Positions 52,032-61,318 are shown, counted from the first letter of the stretch. The stretch is DNA of 64,000 nucleotides from JABWBD01 sp040768665 (GCA_040768665.1 JAXGMN010000026.1:124001-188000); one strand, 5' to 3'. The notes: generated from the sequence alone by a model not told the origin. Numbers and translations are program-made.

Positions 52032-52811
52032 ATGGGCAAACCACTGACCCTAATTCTCCTACCATTCGCCTTTCTCGGGATCGCCGGTAGTATGGCGATC
52101 GATCGCTTGGCCGCGGCCGAGGATTTCCGGGTGGAAAATGCCGTCTATGTGGGCGACGAAAAGGAGCCTCGCATCGTAAGCACCACAATTTTCCTCTCAG
52201 GGATCGTCTACGACTACCTGAAGTCGCCGGCCGAGATCACGGTGTTCGACAAGAGCAACGGCCGGTTTGTACTGCTGGACGTCTCGCGCCGGGTCAGGAC
52301 CGAGTTGCCGACGGAGAAGGTTGCCACCCTGTGCCAGCACCTGAGAACGTGGGCAATCGGCCAGAAGGATCCGCTATTGGTTTTCCTGGGCAATCCGCGT
52401 TTCTCGGAAGAATTTGACCGGTCGACGGGCGAGTTGTCGTTGTCGAGCGAAGCGGTGAACTACCGCCTGAACACGGTGAGCGCCGACGATGGAGAACTAG
52501 CCCGACAGTACCGCGAATTCTCCGACTGGTATTCGCAGCTCAATACCCTGTTGAATCCCGGTTCCCGGCCGCCCTTCGCACGGATGGCCGTCAACGCGGC
52601 CCTGGATCGCTACCAACGATTCCCCACGGAAGTGGAGCTGGAGTTGCGGCTCGGCGGCTTTCCGCCGAAGCGAATCACGATTCGTAGCGAGCACCAGTTG
52701 GTTCGCCGGCTGGTCGAGTCGGACCGCGGCCGCGTGGCCCAGATCGACCAGTTTCTGGCGATCTTCACGCCCGTCGACTTTGACGAATATCAAAAAAAAA
52801 TTCTCCAGTGA
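52032..52811 (+). CDS. Exported protein of unknown function
   Basis: 259 residues from the ATG at 52032 (AGGTGACGG upstream). The N-terminus is a signal peptide (MGKPLTLILLPFAFLGIAGS.. ending AAA). The mature part is mixed alpha/beta with FRVENAVYVGDEKEPRIVST, IFLSGIVYDYLKSPAEITVF, ISRRVRTELP-like and FPTEVELELRLGGFPPKRIT. I do not recognise a named domain. The frame is open upstream into the inverted repeat, but no earlier start gives a signal. The protein ends shortly after an A9 run (52794-52802). Confidence 0.75.
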   Translation: MGKPLTLILLPFAFLGIAGSMAIDRLAAAEDFRVENAVYVGDEKEPRIVSTTIFLSGIVYDYLKSPAEITVFDKSNGRFVLLDVSRRVRTELPTEKVATLCQHLRTWAIGQKDPLLVFLGNPRFSEEFDRSTGELSLSSEAVNYRLNTVSADDGELARQYREFSDWYSQLNTLLNPGSRPPFARMAVNAALDRYQRFPTEVELELRLGGFPPKRITIRSEHQLVRRLVESDRGRVAQIDQFLAIFTPVDFDEYQKKILQ

Positions 52812-53084
52812 GCCCCCCGCGGCCGAACGACGGCAATTCCGCACGCAATGGGCGGTGAACCGCCGCGGGACCGGTGGTTTACGCTGTGTGCGATTCAGCC
52901 CGGGCTTCGCCGACTCCTTCTAATGCGGGGATCGCTATGGCTTTGCTGGCACCCCGTTTTCCGGCGCGGTACGATAAGGCAATGCGCAACGGAGCGGGAA
53001 TGCGTGCCGCGAAACGACTGCTTGCGTGCGACCGCTTGCGAAGTGCCGGTCTGAGATACGCCTTAACTTCCTTGGGAGCTCCTC

Positions 53085-54029
53085 ATGATGTACCGCTTAG
53101 CTGTCCCAGTTCTGCTGTCTTGTTTCCTTCTGGCCGCCGTCTCCGCCCAAGCCGAGGTGACCGCCGAGAAAACCGACCAGGGCGTGATCGTGAAGATCGA
53201 CGGCAAACCGTTCACCGAGTATCTCGCTTGCTCGGGAACCAAGCCGATCCTCTGGCCGGTGATCGGCCCGACCGGCAAGCCTGTGACGCGTGCCTGGCCG
53301 ATGAATAGCGACAATGCCGACGAACGCCAGGACCATCCTCACCAGCGGTCGATTTGGTTCACCCACGGCAACGTGAATGGAATCGATTTCTGGGACGAAA
53401 ATCCCAAGAAGGAGACTCGGGGCACGACGAAGCACCTGGAGTTCGTGACAGTGGAAAGCGGCCCGCAAGCGAAGGTCGTTTCGCGCAACGCGTGGCTCGG
53501 TCCCGACGGCAAGAAGGTTCTGGAGGATGAGCGCCGCCTGACCTTTGGCGCCGAAGACGGAGTTCGCTGGATCGATTACGACATCACGCTCAGGGCCACC
53601 GAGGGGCCCGTCACCTTCGGCGACACGAAGGAAGGAACCATGGGCGTTCGGACCCCGGCGTCGATGAAGGTTGACGCGAAAAAGGGCGGCCGGATCGTTA
53701 ATGCCGAGGGGCTTACCGACAAGGAGGCCTGGGGCAAGCAGTCCCCGTGGGTCGACTACGTCGGTCCGGTGGACGGCGAGACGGTCGGGATCGCTTTCAT
53801 GAACCATCCGTCCAGCTTCCGGTTCCCCACGTACTGGCACGTGCGGACCTACGGGTTGTTCGCCGCGAATCCATTCGGCGTGGGCGACTTTACCCAGGCG
53901 GAAGAAGGCGCCGGCGCGTATACGCTCCCTGCCGGCGAGTCGATCACCTTGAAGTATCGCCTGCTGTTTCACAAGGGCGACACGAAAGAGGGCAAGGTCG
54001 CCGAGGCGTACGAGGCGTACGCGAAGTAG
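53085..54029 (+). CDS. Exported PmoA-family (DUF6807) protein
   Basis: 314 residues with a signal peptide (MMYRLAVPVLLSCFLLAAVS.. ending AQA). The body matches the group annotated as PmoA family or DUF6807: GKPFTEYLACSGTKPILWPV, DERQDHPHQRSIWFTHGNVN, LTFGAEDGVRWIDYDITLRA, WVDYVGPVDGETVGIAFMNH and FAANPFGVGDFTQA. The name comes from similarity to a methane monooxygenase subunit label and does not imply methane oxidation; the fold is a carbohydrate-related beta-sandwich. The conserved His in DHPHQRS may bind metal. It converges on the DHDPS-like gene. Confidence 0.85.
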   Translation: MMYRLAVPVLLSCFLLAAVSAQAEVTAEKTDQGVIVKIDGKPFTEYLACSGTKPILWPVIGPTGKPVTRAWPMNSDNADERQDHPHQRSIWFTHGNVNGIDFWDENPKKETRGTTKHLEFVTVESGPQAKVVSRNAWLGPDGKKVLEDERRLTFGAEDGVRWIDYDITLRATEGPVTFGDTKEGTMGVRTPASMKVDAKKGGRIVNAEGLTDKEAWGKQSPWVDYVGPVDGETVGIAFMNHPSSFRFPTYWHVRTYGLFAANPFGVGDFTQAEEGAGAYTLPAGESITLKYRLLFHKGDTKEGKVAEAYEAYAK

Positions 54030-54037
54030 GAAGAGGT

Positions 54038-55024
54038 TCACCCGGCGAGCGAGGCGTCGAGGCGCGCTGGGTCCAAGCCGGCGGAACGGAGGACCTCGAG
54101 CACACGGAGTTCGAAAGCTTCCCGGGGTTGAAAGCCGAGCATCATGCCGCACGTCGAGTCGAGCCAGCCGCGGCGGCGAAGGACGAATTTCAAGGTGTAG
54201 GAGAAATAGGAGAACGACTCTCCGATTTCGTCGAGCCGAAACAATTCGCAGAGATCGACGATCTGCTGCTGGTAGCGCGCGGCGGCCGGATCCTGCCGCT
54301 CCCGATACGCGTTGTAAAGAGCCACGTGCCATTCGGGAGCGACTCCCGCCATCGCCGCGACGCATCCGGCGCCGCCGAGTCGGAGGCTGTCGTGGATCAA
54401 CCGTTCGCTTCCTTGCAAAAGGGACAGATTCGTGCCGGCGGTCGCTGCCACCAACTCGCGAAAACGGTCCAGGTCGACACTCGTATCCTTCATGGCGACG
54501 ATGTTGGGGTGCTCGGCCAGGCGGGCGACCGTGTCGATGGCAAACTCCGTCGGCAGGCGACGATGGTGGTAGAGGGCCACGGGAATGGGAGAGGCATCGG
54601 CGATGGCGCGAGCGTAGGCCAGTAGTTCCGGCTGGCCGAACTTGAAGAATCCCGGGGCCATGACGACGGCCACGTCGGCACCGTCGTCGGCCGCATTCCT
54701 GGCGTATTGAACGGTTTGGCGTACGCCGGTGCCTGTGGCGCCGCTGTACAGGACCGCACGGCTGCCGAGGGCCTCGGCGGCGGCTTGGGTGAGACCGCGG
54801 CGGTCGCGCTCGTCCAAGAGAGGCATTTCGCCCGTCGATCCGGCGACGAAGACACCGTGGCAGCCGGCGTCGGCAAGCTTGCCGCAGAGCCGGCCGAGCG
54901 CTTGCGGGTCGACCTCTCCGGCAGGGCGGCACGGGGTGATGGTGACTGCGACGACGCCGCCGTAGAATTTCTTGGTTCTAGCCGTTTGGGAATTGTCGGT
55001 TCTTGCTTTGTCGCGCGGGTTCAT
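54038..55024 (-). CDS. Dihydrodipicolinate synthase-family aldolase
   Basis: 328 residues, a class I aldolase TIM barrel. The Schiff-base Lys is K179 (NIVAMKDTSVD) and the catalytic Tyr Y152 (IPVALYHHRRLP). The substrate carboxylate loop is VFVAGSTGEMPLLDERDR. The presence of a short N-terminal extension and the surrounding sugar-active genes suggest a keto-sugar-acid or N-acetylneuraminate-type lyase more than lysine biosynthesis, but sequence alone cannot separate these. The gene is divergent from the esterase gene across a repeat-bearing gap. Confidence 0.9.
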   Translation of the reverse strand: MNPRDKARTDNSQTARTKKFYGGVVAVTITPCRPAGEVDPQALGRLCGKLADAGCHGVFVAGSTGEMPLLDERDRRGLTQAAAEALGSRAVLYSGATGTGVRQTVQYARNAADDGADVAVVMAPGFFKFGQPELLAYARAIADASPIPVALYHHRRLPTEFAIDTVARLAEHPNIVAMKDTSVDLDRFRELVAATAGTNLSLLQGSERLIHDSLRLGGAGCVAAMAGVAPEWHVALYNAYRERQDPAAARYQQQIVDLCELFRLDEIGESFSYFSYTLKFVLRRRGWLDSTCGMMLGFQPREAFELRVLEVLRSAGLDPARLDASLAG

Positions 55025-55049
55025 TCGAGCTGATCCGATATGTTATTCG

Positions 55050-55163
55050 TAACCGTTCACGGCCGGGGACTGGTCCATTTTTCGGCCAAATCGAGTGTTT
55101 TGGCGTCAAAGACGTTGGCCGAAAACATCGACCTGTCCCCCTCTCTTCCCGTGAACGGTTACC
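55050..55163. repeat. GTAACCGTTCAC palindromic element, copy 3 (complete)
   Basis: Terminal arms GTAACCGTTCACG / CGTGAACGGTTAC are perfect over 13 bp. Inner arms read GGGGACTGGTCCATTTTTC on the left and, on the other strand, GGGGACAGGTCGATGTTTTC on the right. The loop (GTGTTTTGGCGTCAAAGACG) matches that of copy 2. It occupies the promoter region between two divergent genes. Confidence 0.9.
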
Positions 55164-55282
55164 GCTTTTCGATTAGGTCGACGTGCGTCAGCATAATGGC
55201 GCAAGCTGTCGGCCGCAATCGAAGAAGTAGAGTGCCGGGGAAAGCGAAAGATGCGCAAGCCATGAAAGCAGATAGGCGATCG

Positions 55283-56137
55283 ATGAAACTCGAAGCAATC
55301 CTTTTCGCTGCAGCCGTTTTGATTGCCGAAGCCGCTGCGGCATGCGGACAAGCGGATGCACCGCAGAGCCGCGCAGAACGGATCAGGACAGGCGAGTTCC
55401 ACAGCCGCGTGCTCGATGCGGACAAGCGGTTCACGGTGGTCTTGCCGAAAAACTACTCTCGCAGGCGGGCGGACTGGCCGGTTCTCTACCTGCTGCACGG
55501 CCGCGGGCGGACCGAGCGGTCGCTCGTCGAGGATCCGCGGGCTTGCCATGCGCTCTTGGCGGCCCCGTTCGTAACGGTCTTGCCGGACGGTGACGACGGA
55601 TGGTACATCGACTCGCCGGTTCGCAGCGCCGACCGCTATGCTTCTTACCTGGAGGAAGTGATCGCCGCGTCCGAAGCGGAGTATGGACTGAGCCGGCGGC
55701 GGGAGGATCGGGCGCTGTCGGGCTGGTCGATGGGCGGGTACGGCTGCGTGCGGTTTGCCGAGACGCACCCGGACCGCTTCGCCGCGGTGGCTCCGATTAT
55801 CGGCCTGCTCGACTTTCCCCGGCGAGGATTGCCGGAGGGACAAAGCTACGACGTGCCGGTGAACCGGTTCGGAGATCGGCCGGAGGTGTGGCGGGAGTTC
55901 AATCCGATCAACCGAGTCGAAGCATTGCGAGACATGACGGTGCTGCTGATCACGGCCGACCGGGCCTTCGATCGAACGATGAACGAGAACTTCCGTAATC
56001 GGCTTCTGGCGGAAGGAATCTCACATCGTTGGGTCGTGCTTCCGGGTGGCCACACGTTCGAGGTCGTCCGTGAAGCGATCCCGATGGTTGTTGACTTCAC
56101 CGCGCAGAGCATCGCCGGCGACGCATTGCGACGATGA
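55283..56137 (+). CDS. Exported alpha/beta-hydrolase esterase (esterase D type)
   Basis: 284 residues from the ATG at 55283; an ATG at 55262 is also possible, and the frame is open further into the repeat. The signal is MKLEAILFAAAVLIAEAAAA followed by Cys. The fold is that of esterase D/mycolyltransferases: FTVVLPKNYSRRRADWPVLY, LLHGRGRTERSL, the nucleophile elbow G-W-S-M-G-G (LSGWSMGGYGCVRFAETHPD), and the final His in LPGGHTFEVVREAIP. It probably removes acyl or feruloyl groups from a glycan. Substrate unproven. Confidence 0.87.
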   Translation: MKLEAILFAAAVLIAEAAAACGQADAPQSRAERIRTGEFHSRVLDADKRFTVVLPKNYSRRRADWPVLYLLHGRGRTERSLVEDPRACHALLAAPFVTVLPDGDDGWYIDSPVRSADRYASYLEEVIAASEAEYGLSRRREDRALSGWSMGGYGCVRFAETHPDRFAAVAPIIGLLDFPRRGLPEGQSYDVPVNRFGDRPEVWREFNPINRVEALRDMTVLLITADRAFDRTMNENFRNRLLAEGISHRWVVLPGGHTFEVVREAIPMVVDFTAQSIAGDALRR

Positions 56138-56208
56138 ATCGCTGGCCCGGATAGGCCCCGACCGCCAGGATCGAGCGGCGGTCGGGGCAAGGCTCGGGCG
56201 CAGGTTCG

Positions 56209-56475
56209 TCAGTTTTCGGGAGTCTTTTCCGCAGCGGGCGTCTCCGCAGCGGGCGTCTCCGCAGCGGGCGTCTCCGCGGCGGCCGAGGGCGTCTCCGCGG
56301 GGGCCGATTCATCAGCCGGGAATGCCTCTGATGGAGATTCGGAAGACGGAGGGTACATGCCCTCGTCGGGATTGGCGCTGGGATTGCCGGCACCGTTTCC
56401 ACCCCCGCCGCATCCAGCCAGCGCAGGTCCAAGGGCGAGAGTCAGTAGAAGCAGACAAATCGCTGCGTAACGCAT
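56209..56475 (-). CDS. Small lipoprotein with PAAET repeats
   Basis: 88 residues. A lipoprotein signal ends in the lipobox LAGC (MRYAAICLLLLTLALGPALA then GCGGGG). The mature part is disordered, rich in Pro, Ala, Glu and Ser, and ends in tandem P-A-A-E-T units encoded by a 15-bp DNA repeat (GCGGGCGTCTCCGCA on the plus strand, around 56236-56285). Such repeats readily gain or lose copies. It follows the DUF1559 gene by 62 bases; small lipoproteins in this position are typical in Planctomycetota. Confidence 0.8.
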   Translation of the reverse strand: MRYAAICLLLLTLALGPALAGCGGGGNGAGNPSANPDEGMYPPSSESPSEAFPADESAPAETPSAAAETPAAETPAAETPAAEKTPEN

Positions 56476-56537
56476 AATGACGCGATCCTTTTGAAAATGG
56501 TTGAGGGGGACTCGCCAGTCGGGCCGGCCCCCGTGAA

Positions 56538-57590
56538 CTAAAACTCACCGACAACCTCGCCGCCCGCTTTGGAACCGAGCGCGCCCCAGACGCCGTACCT
56601 GCTTGCGCCGGAATCGGGCTGCGGGACATTCAGGGTGCCGGTATCGATCGTTTCACTGACAAAGCGAACCGAGCCGTCGGCAAGCAAAGCGTTCACGCCG
56701 CCAGGATGGTAACTCGTCGGCGGTTGCACCATGTCTCGCCCGTCGTTGTACGTCTGGCCGCCGTCGCGGCAAGCGGGAGAATTCGGCGCGAGAACGGTAT
56801 TCAGCGCAACGTTCTCACACAGCCCATCGACCCACTGACCGCCGAAATACGCTCGGACGGTTCGGCCGGCTCGGTAGTACTGACCATCGGTGACGTCCTT
56901 GCACAGCGCGGGCGAATTGGCGAGGCCGCCGACACCGATCGTCATTGCCACCACGTAGCGGATTTCACCCTGCAGGGCGGTCCGATTGCTGAAGTAGCCC
57001 TTCAGACGCTCGCTCATGAGGATCGTGTTGCTGGTGCCGTCTCGGATGTCCGCTATCTTCGTCCACGCCCGCGCCGAGAAGACACCGCGGATCGAGGTAT
57101 CGTAGGGGACGCTGGCGATCTGATCGCCGATCGAAAAGCCGTAATTGTGAAGGCCCAGTGTGTTGGTACTCAAGGCAGGCGTGCCGCCATCGGAGGGGCA
57201 AAGCACCATTTGCGGCGTGCTATCCCACGCCGACCAACGCGACCACGCGGACGGGCCTTCGGGCGGATGAGTGGCGTCGCCGGCCTTGATTCTGTCCCAC
57301 ATGGGGCCTTGCTCGAGATAAGGCAGCAGCGAGATGAAACCACTGCGGCGGTTCTCGTTGCCGCCAACCCCTGTGCCTGCCATTCGGGAGACGAAGGTCC
57401 CGAAGCTGTCGTGATAGTTGTGGTGAGCAAGCCCGAACTGCTTGAGGTTGTTGATGCACTGAGAGCGTCGAGCGGCCTCCCGCGCCGCCTGCACCGCCGG
57501 CAAGAGCAGCGCGATCAAGATACCGATAATCGCAATGACAACAAGCAACTCGACGAGAGTAAACCCTCGTCGCTTTCGAAAGTCCGCCAT
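56538..57590 (-). CDS. DUF1559 pseudopilin-like protein
   Basis: 350 residues from the ATG at 57590 (GGAGGACAGGACTC upstream). The prepilin signal is RRGFTLVELLVVIAIIGILI with cleavage after Gly9 and Glu at +5, as processed by prepilin peptidase. The typical helix LPAVQAAREAARRSQCINNL and LKQFGLAHHNYHD follow. The C-terminus has the H-x9-D-G motif of the family (YHPGGVNALLADGSVRFVSE). Planctomycetes carry dozens of such proteins; the function is thought to relate to type II secretion-like surface structures. Length is normal. Confidence 0.94.
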   Translation of the reverse strand: MADFRKRRGFTLVELLVVIAIIGILIALLLPAVQAAREAARRSQCINNLKQFGLAHHNYHDSFGTFVSRMAGTGVGGNENRRSGFISLLPYLEQGPMWDRIKAGDATHPPEGPSAWSRWSAWDSTPQMVLCPSDGGTPALSTNTLGLHNYGFSIGDQIASVPYDTSIRGVFSARAWTKIADIRDGTSNTILMSERLKGYFSNRTALQGEIRYVVAMTIGVGGLANSPALCKDVTDGQYYRAGRTVRAYFGGQWVDGLCENVALNTVLAPNSPACRDGGQTYNDGRDMVQPPTSYHPGGVNALLADGSVRFVSETIDTGTLNVPQPDSGASRYGVWGALGSKAGGEVVGEF

Positions 57591-57735
57591 GAGTCCTGTC
57601 CTCCGAAGATTGAGATAGAACGATGCCACAACAGGGAAATGGGGCACCGGCCGAGCCGAGCTTGCTCGGCCGCGCATGCAATGCTGCGAAAGATGCCCTT
57701 CTCCACCCATCGACCAATCCAACCGGCGATAGAGC

Positions 57736-57942
57736 CTATCTCTTCTCACCGACAATGTCGTGGATTGGCCTAAACTCAGTTATAGTCGCACTTGTCAGAA
57801 GATCAAGCCGTTGGCGAAAATACTTCGCGTTTGCCCATTGCAGCGCTTTCTGATCCACCCATTCGTGGTGACAGATTTTTTGATGTAACAAGATTCGTTT
57901 CGGCGTTCGCGGGGCAAGCCATAGGAGATTCCAGTTGCCCAA
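57736..57942 (-). CDS. Possible small ORF, unidentified
   Basis: 68 residues from a TTG with GGGGAGAATCC upstream, 26 bases after the stop of the symporter gene. The composition (LLHQKICHHEWVDQKALQWA, NAKYFRQRL) is less GC-driven than its surroundings and could be a real or decayed helical protein. No family was recognised. It lies in a 378-base gap (57591-57968) that otherwise shows nothing. Confidence 0.25.
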   Translation of the reverse strand: MGNWNLLWLAPRTPKRILLHQKICHHEWVDQKALQWANAKYFRQRLDLLTSATITEFRPIHDIVGEKR

Positions 57943-57968
57943 GGATTCTCCCCGCGCTCAAACCATGC

Positions 57969-59711
57969 CTACTCGCGGATCTCGTCGAGCGGCTTTCGGT
58001 GGCCGATTGGAATCAGGCTGACCAGCATTCCAACGGCTACTTGAATTGCAAGCCCCAGGGGCATCGCCCAGAGGAAACTGATGCCGCGCGTGCCGGTCAG
58101 CTCGTACCAGAAGTTCACGGCAACGACGGTGGCCAGGCCGAACGCCGCGCCGACCAGCGTGCCGGGGCCCGTGGCCCAGCGGACGAACAGGGCCATGAAA
58201 AAGAGCCCGAACAAGGGCGCCGTCAGCAGGTTGCAGACTTTGTAGGCGATCTCCAGCAGGTTGCCTTTGACCAGGCCGACCAGCGAACTGAGCAGAACGA
58301 CCACCACCCCGATGAGAATCGAGACGATCTTGGCCGTTTTTACACGGCTGGAATCGGACTGCTCGCGGCGGCGGAAGCGGTCGAGGAAATCGACCGTGAT
58401 CACCGAGCAGGAGGAATTCACTCCCGAGGAAAGGCTCGACATCGCCGCCGCCAGGAGTCCGGCGAGCACGATCCCGGTGACCCCGGTAGGCAGTCCGTAG
58501 GCGATGAAGTGCGGGAACAGTTGGTCGGCGTCGGACATCATCCGCCCGCCGTCGGCGAGCATCGAAGGTTCGAGGCGGACGTACGTCAACAGCGCCAGCC
58601 CGACAAGACTTACCAGGAATAATGCCAGCGCGCTGGCCGAGAGCGCGTAGATGAGCATCCGCCGCGCCGAGCGCGCGTCTTTGGTGGCCAGGTAGCGCTG
58701 GATGGCCATCTGGTCGGAGCCCGAGGTACAAACGTACCAGACAAAGGTGGAAATCAGTGCGCCGGCGAACGTGATGCGGGCCTCGGGGTCGTAGCCCCAT
58801 TTGGGCTCGGGCCAGTGCGCGAGCCATTCGGTCGGCCACCACTCGGAGAACCCGCCGGCCCGATGGCTCACCAGCATAATCGTGAGAATTGCCCCCGCGA
58901 AGAGGATGCCGGACTGAACCGCGTCGGTGACGACCACGGCGCGGAGCCCGCCCATCGACGTGTAGGCGACGGTAATCGCGCCCAGCGCGGCGCAGATCCA
59001 GGGCGCGGTCGACGGATCGAGCCCGGTGAGCGGGATGAGGACCTTCGTGGTCGTCGCGTAGATGATCACGGCCATCCACATCAGCCGCAGCGAGAGGAAG
59101 AAGACCGAGCCGAGCATCCGCACTCCCAGCCCGAGTCGCACCTCCAGGATCTCGTAGGCGCTGGTGACCTTCAGCCGCATGATGTACGGGATGAGCAGCC
59201 AACCGACCACCAAAGCGATCAGGGGATACGAAGCCACTTTGCCCAGTGCCAGGATCGGCCCGTACTTGATCATCTCGCCGGGCAGGGCAAGATAGGTGAC
59301 GGTGCTGAGCATGGTCGCGAAGAGCGAGAGCCCGACCATCAGCGGCTTCATGCGGCGGCTACCGAGGAGATAATCCTCGCGCGTACGGCTGCGACGCGAA
59401 TAGTACCAGCCGATCGCGAGCAGCCCGAGGGCGTACAGCCCGATGACGGCCCAGTCGAGCCAGGGCAATCCGTTGCGGACGGCGGGCAAACAGTCCCTCG
59501 CGACGAGGTACCGGCCGGCCTGCGCGGATGCCTCGGTGCGTGTGTCGTCCAGGCCTTGGCGGAGCACCGCGACCGCCTGGTCACAGAGTTCCTTGTCGAC
59601 CGGAGTGCTTCCTTGCGCGGCTGGGTGACCGCCCCAGGGGACCAGCACCCATGCCAAGCCGGCTACGCCAACGCAGATTGCACAGCGAGCAAGTGATCGT
59701 TCGGCCGGCAT
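57969..59711 (-). CDS. Sodium:solute symporter (SSS family)
   Basis: About 580 residues from the ATG at 59711; the frame is open to 59846, and a TTG at 59723 with GGGAG upstream is another candidate. An N-terminal ~90-residue region with one hydrophobic segment comes first. The symporter core then begins LDWAVIGLYALGLLAIGWYY and carries SRRSRTREDYLLGSRRMKPL, LSLFATMLSTVTYLALPGEM, AYTSMGGLRAVVVTDAVQSG and MSSLSSGVNSSCSVITVDFL, which supply sodium-site and substrate-site positions. Sodium-driven uptake of a sugar, acid or nucleoside. The substrate is not readable. It appears to be a single gene. Confidence 0.88.
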   Translation of the reverse strand: MPAERSLARCAICVGVAGLAWVLVPWGGHPAAQGSTPVDKELCDQAVAVLRQGLDDTRTEASAQAGRYLVARDCLPAVRNGLPWLDWAVIGLYALGLLAIGWYYSRRSRTREDYLLGSRRMKPLMVGLSLFATMLSTVTYLALPGEMIKYGPILALGKVASYPLIALVVGWLLIPYIMRLKVTSAYEILEVRLGLGVRMLGSVFFLSLRLMWMAVIIYATTTKVLIPLTGLDPSTAPWICAALGAITVAYTSMGGLRAVVVTDAVQSGILFAGAILTIMLVSHRAGGFSEWWPTEWLAHWPEPKWGYDPEARITFAGALISTFVWYVCTSGSDQMAIQRYLATKDARSARRMLIYALSASALALFLVSLVGLALLTYVRLEPSMLADGGRMMSDADQLFPHFIAYGLPTGVTGIVLAGLLAAAMSSLSSGVNSSCSVITVDFLDRFRRREQSDSSRVKTAKIVSILIGVVVVLLSSLVGLVKGNLLEIAYKVCNLLTAPLFGLFFMALFVRWATGPGTLVGAAFGLATVVAVNFWYELTGTRGISFLWAMPLGLAIQVAVGMLVSLIPIGHRKPLDEIRE

Positions 59712-60006
59712 CCGCACCGTCAATCCGATTTCTCCCTTTGCGTCGACGACCTGGACCACCGGCCGTTCTTTTTCATTCCACCCGTGGAAATTTCCAATTG
59801 CCGCGGGCGTTTCACCGGGGCAGCCCGTCTGTTGAGCTATTGACACACCGTAAGCGATCTGGATAGTCTAGTTAGTAGATTAGCATACCCGGCCAAGAGT
59901 CGAATCACAAACCCGGACTCGGCCGCCGAAATCCTGCCGGGCAGTTTTGACCGCGAGGCATGCCGCATCGTGCGTCTGGGCTGCACCCCTCGCCTGTGGT
60001 GTGAAG

Positions 60007-61317
60007 ATGAACGCTTCACGTTCTCGTTATTGGGTCCTCCTCGGATCTCTCACGCTCAGCGGCCTGCTGGCCGGGGCGTTGATCGCCTCAGTGGCTGTGC
60101 GCAGCGTCGCCGAGCGGCAGCTTGGCGACGCCGAGTTTCTCCGAAAGCGACTCGAACAACTCGACGGGCAGAGCCCGGCAGCCGCGGCGCAGCCGGCGCT
60201 GGTGCGGGTGGCCCTGGCCCAGCAGAAGAAGATTCAACCGCAGCGGTCGATTGTCGGCCGGCTGATTGAGATCAAGAAGGCCACGGTAGCCAGCGAGGTC
60301 ACCGGCAGAATTACGCAGATGCCGGTGGAAGAGGGGACGGCGGTCATGGAGGGCGAGACCCTGCTGGCCCAAGTCGACGACGTCTGGTGCCGACTGGCCG
60401 TGGAGCAGGCTCGCGCGAAGGTGGCATCGACGGAAGCCCAACTCAAGTACGAGTTGATCGAACTGGCGCGATACGGAGAACTAAAAGAGAAGAACGCGAT
60501 TTCCCAGAGCGAAATCGATTCCAAGCAAGCCCAGGTCGCCGAGCTCCAGGCGAATCTGGCCGAGGCCAAAGCGGTGGTCGAGCAGGAAAGCGAGCGAGCC
60601 ATCCGCTCGGCAATCTACGCCCCTTTCAATGGAACCGTGGTTGAGAAATACGCCGAGCTCGGCTCCCATGTTTCCCTGGGCACGCCGATCGTCGACGTCG
60701 TCTATCGCGGGCAGGTCGATGCCAGGCTGATGGTCCCGGAGTCGGTGATCAACCTGGTTCACGTCGGCCGAAGCCTGCCGATCCAGATCGATCCGTTGAA
60801 GGAAAAAGTCGTGGGTACGGTCGTTTCCATCACCCCCTACGGGCCGTCGGCGTCGAGGACGTTTCCGGTCCGCGTCCGCCTGGACGATGCCGGCGGACGA
60901 ATCAAGGTCGGGATGAGCGTAACCGCGACCATCGCCACGGCGGCGGAGCATGAGGCGCTCGTCGTCACGCGCGACGCCGTGCTGATCCGTCCCGACGGTT
61001 CGACGGTATGGGTCGCACTGCGCGGCGAGGATGGCGATACGGTAACGGTTCAGCCGGTGCCGGTGACGATTTCGGCGAGAATGCACGATGAGTACGCCGT
61101 GGAACCCGAAACCGACCGCGGGCGGAAACTGCTCACGGCGGGCGCCTCGGTCGTTGTGGAGGGCGCCGAGCGGCTCACGCCGGACCAGCAGGTCCGAATT
61201 GTGACACTCGAGGAACAGCCCGCCGAGGTTGCAAAGGCGAACGCGGGCGTCGAGCAGTCGGCCCCGGCGCCTTCGTCGGACCATACCGGCCGACCGGCGA
61301 AGCGGCAGGAGAGCTGA
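60007..61317 (+). CDS. RND efflux periplasmic adaptor (membrane fusion protein)
   Basis: 436 residues from the ATG at 60007. One N-terminal membrane anchor (YWVLLGSLTLSGLLAGALIA) is followed by the lipoyl half KKATVASEVTGRITQMPVEE, an alpha-hairpin (about 120-200, KVASTEAQLKYELIELARYG) with KNAISQSEIDSKQAQVAELQ, the second lipoyl half SAIYAPFNGTVVEKYAELGS, then beta-barrel and membrane-proximal domains. The tail is Ala/Pro-rich. It connects the inner-membrane RND pump to an outer-membrane channel. It stands one base before the permease start, a clear operon. Confidence 0.93.
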   Translation: MNASRSRYWVLLGSLTLSGLLAGALIASVAVRSVAERQLGDAEFLRKRLEQLDGQSPAAAAQPALVRVALAQQKKIQPQRSIVGRLIEIKKATVASEVTGRITQMPVEEGTAVMEGETLLAQVDDVWCRLAVEQARAKVASTEAQLKYELIELARYGELKEKNAISQSEIDSKQAQVAELQANLAEAKAVVEQESERAIRSAIYAPFNGTVVEKYAELGSHVSLGTPIVDVVYRGQVDARLMVPESVINLVHVGRSLPIQIDPLKEKVVGTVVSITPYGPSASRTFPVRVRLDDAGGRIKVGMSVTATIATAAEHEALVVTRDAVLIRPDGSTVWVALRGEDGDTVTVQPVPVTISARMHDEYAVEPETDRGRKLLTAGASVVVEGAERLTPDQQVRIVTLEEQPAEVAKANAGVEQSAPAPSSDHTGRPAKRQES

Positions 61318-61318
61318 C

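Noticed and set aside
53085..54029. Methane monooxygenase subunit (from the family name PmoA)
   Set aside because: The protein is a soluble exported beta-sandwich of the DUF6807 type without the membrane helices of true PmoA.
55040..55282. Longer N-terminus of the esterase
   Set aside because: The added part is the translation of the GTAACCGTTCAC palindrome; the signal peptide starts at 55283 or 55262.
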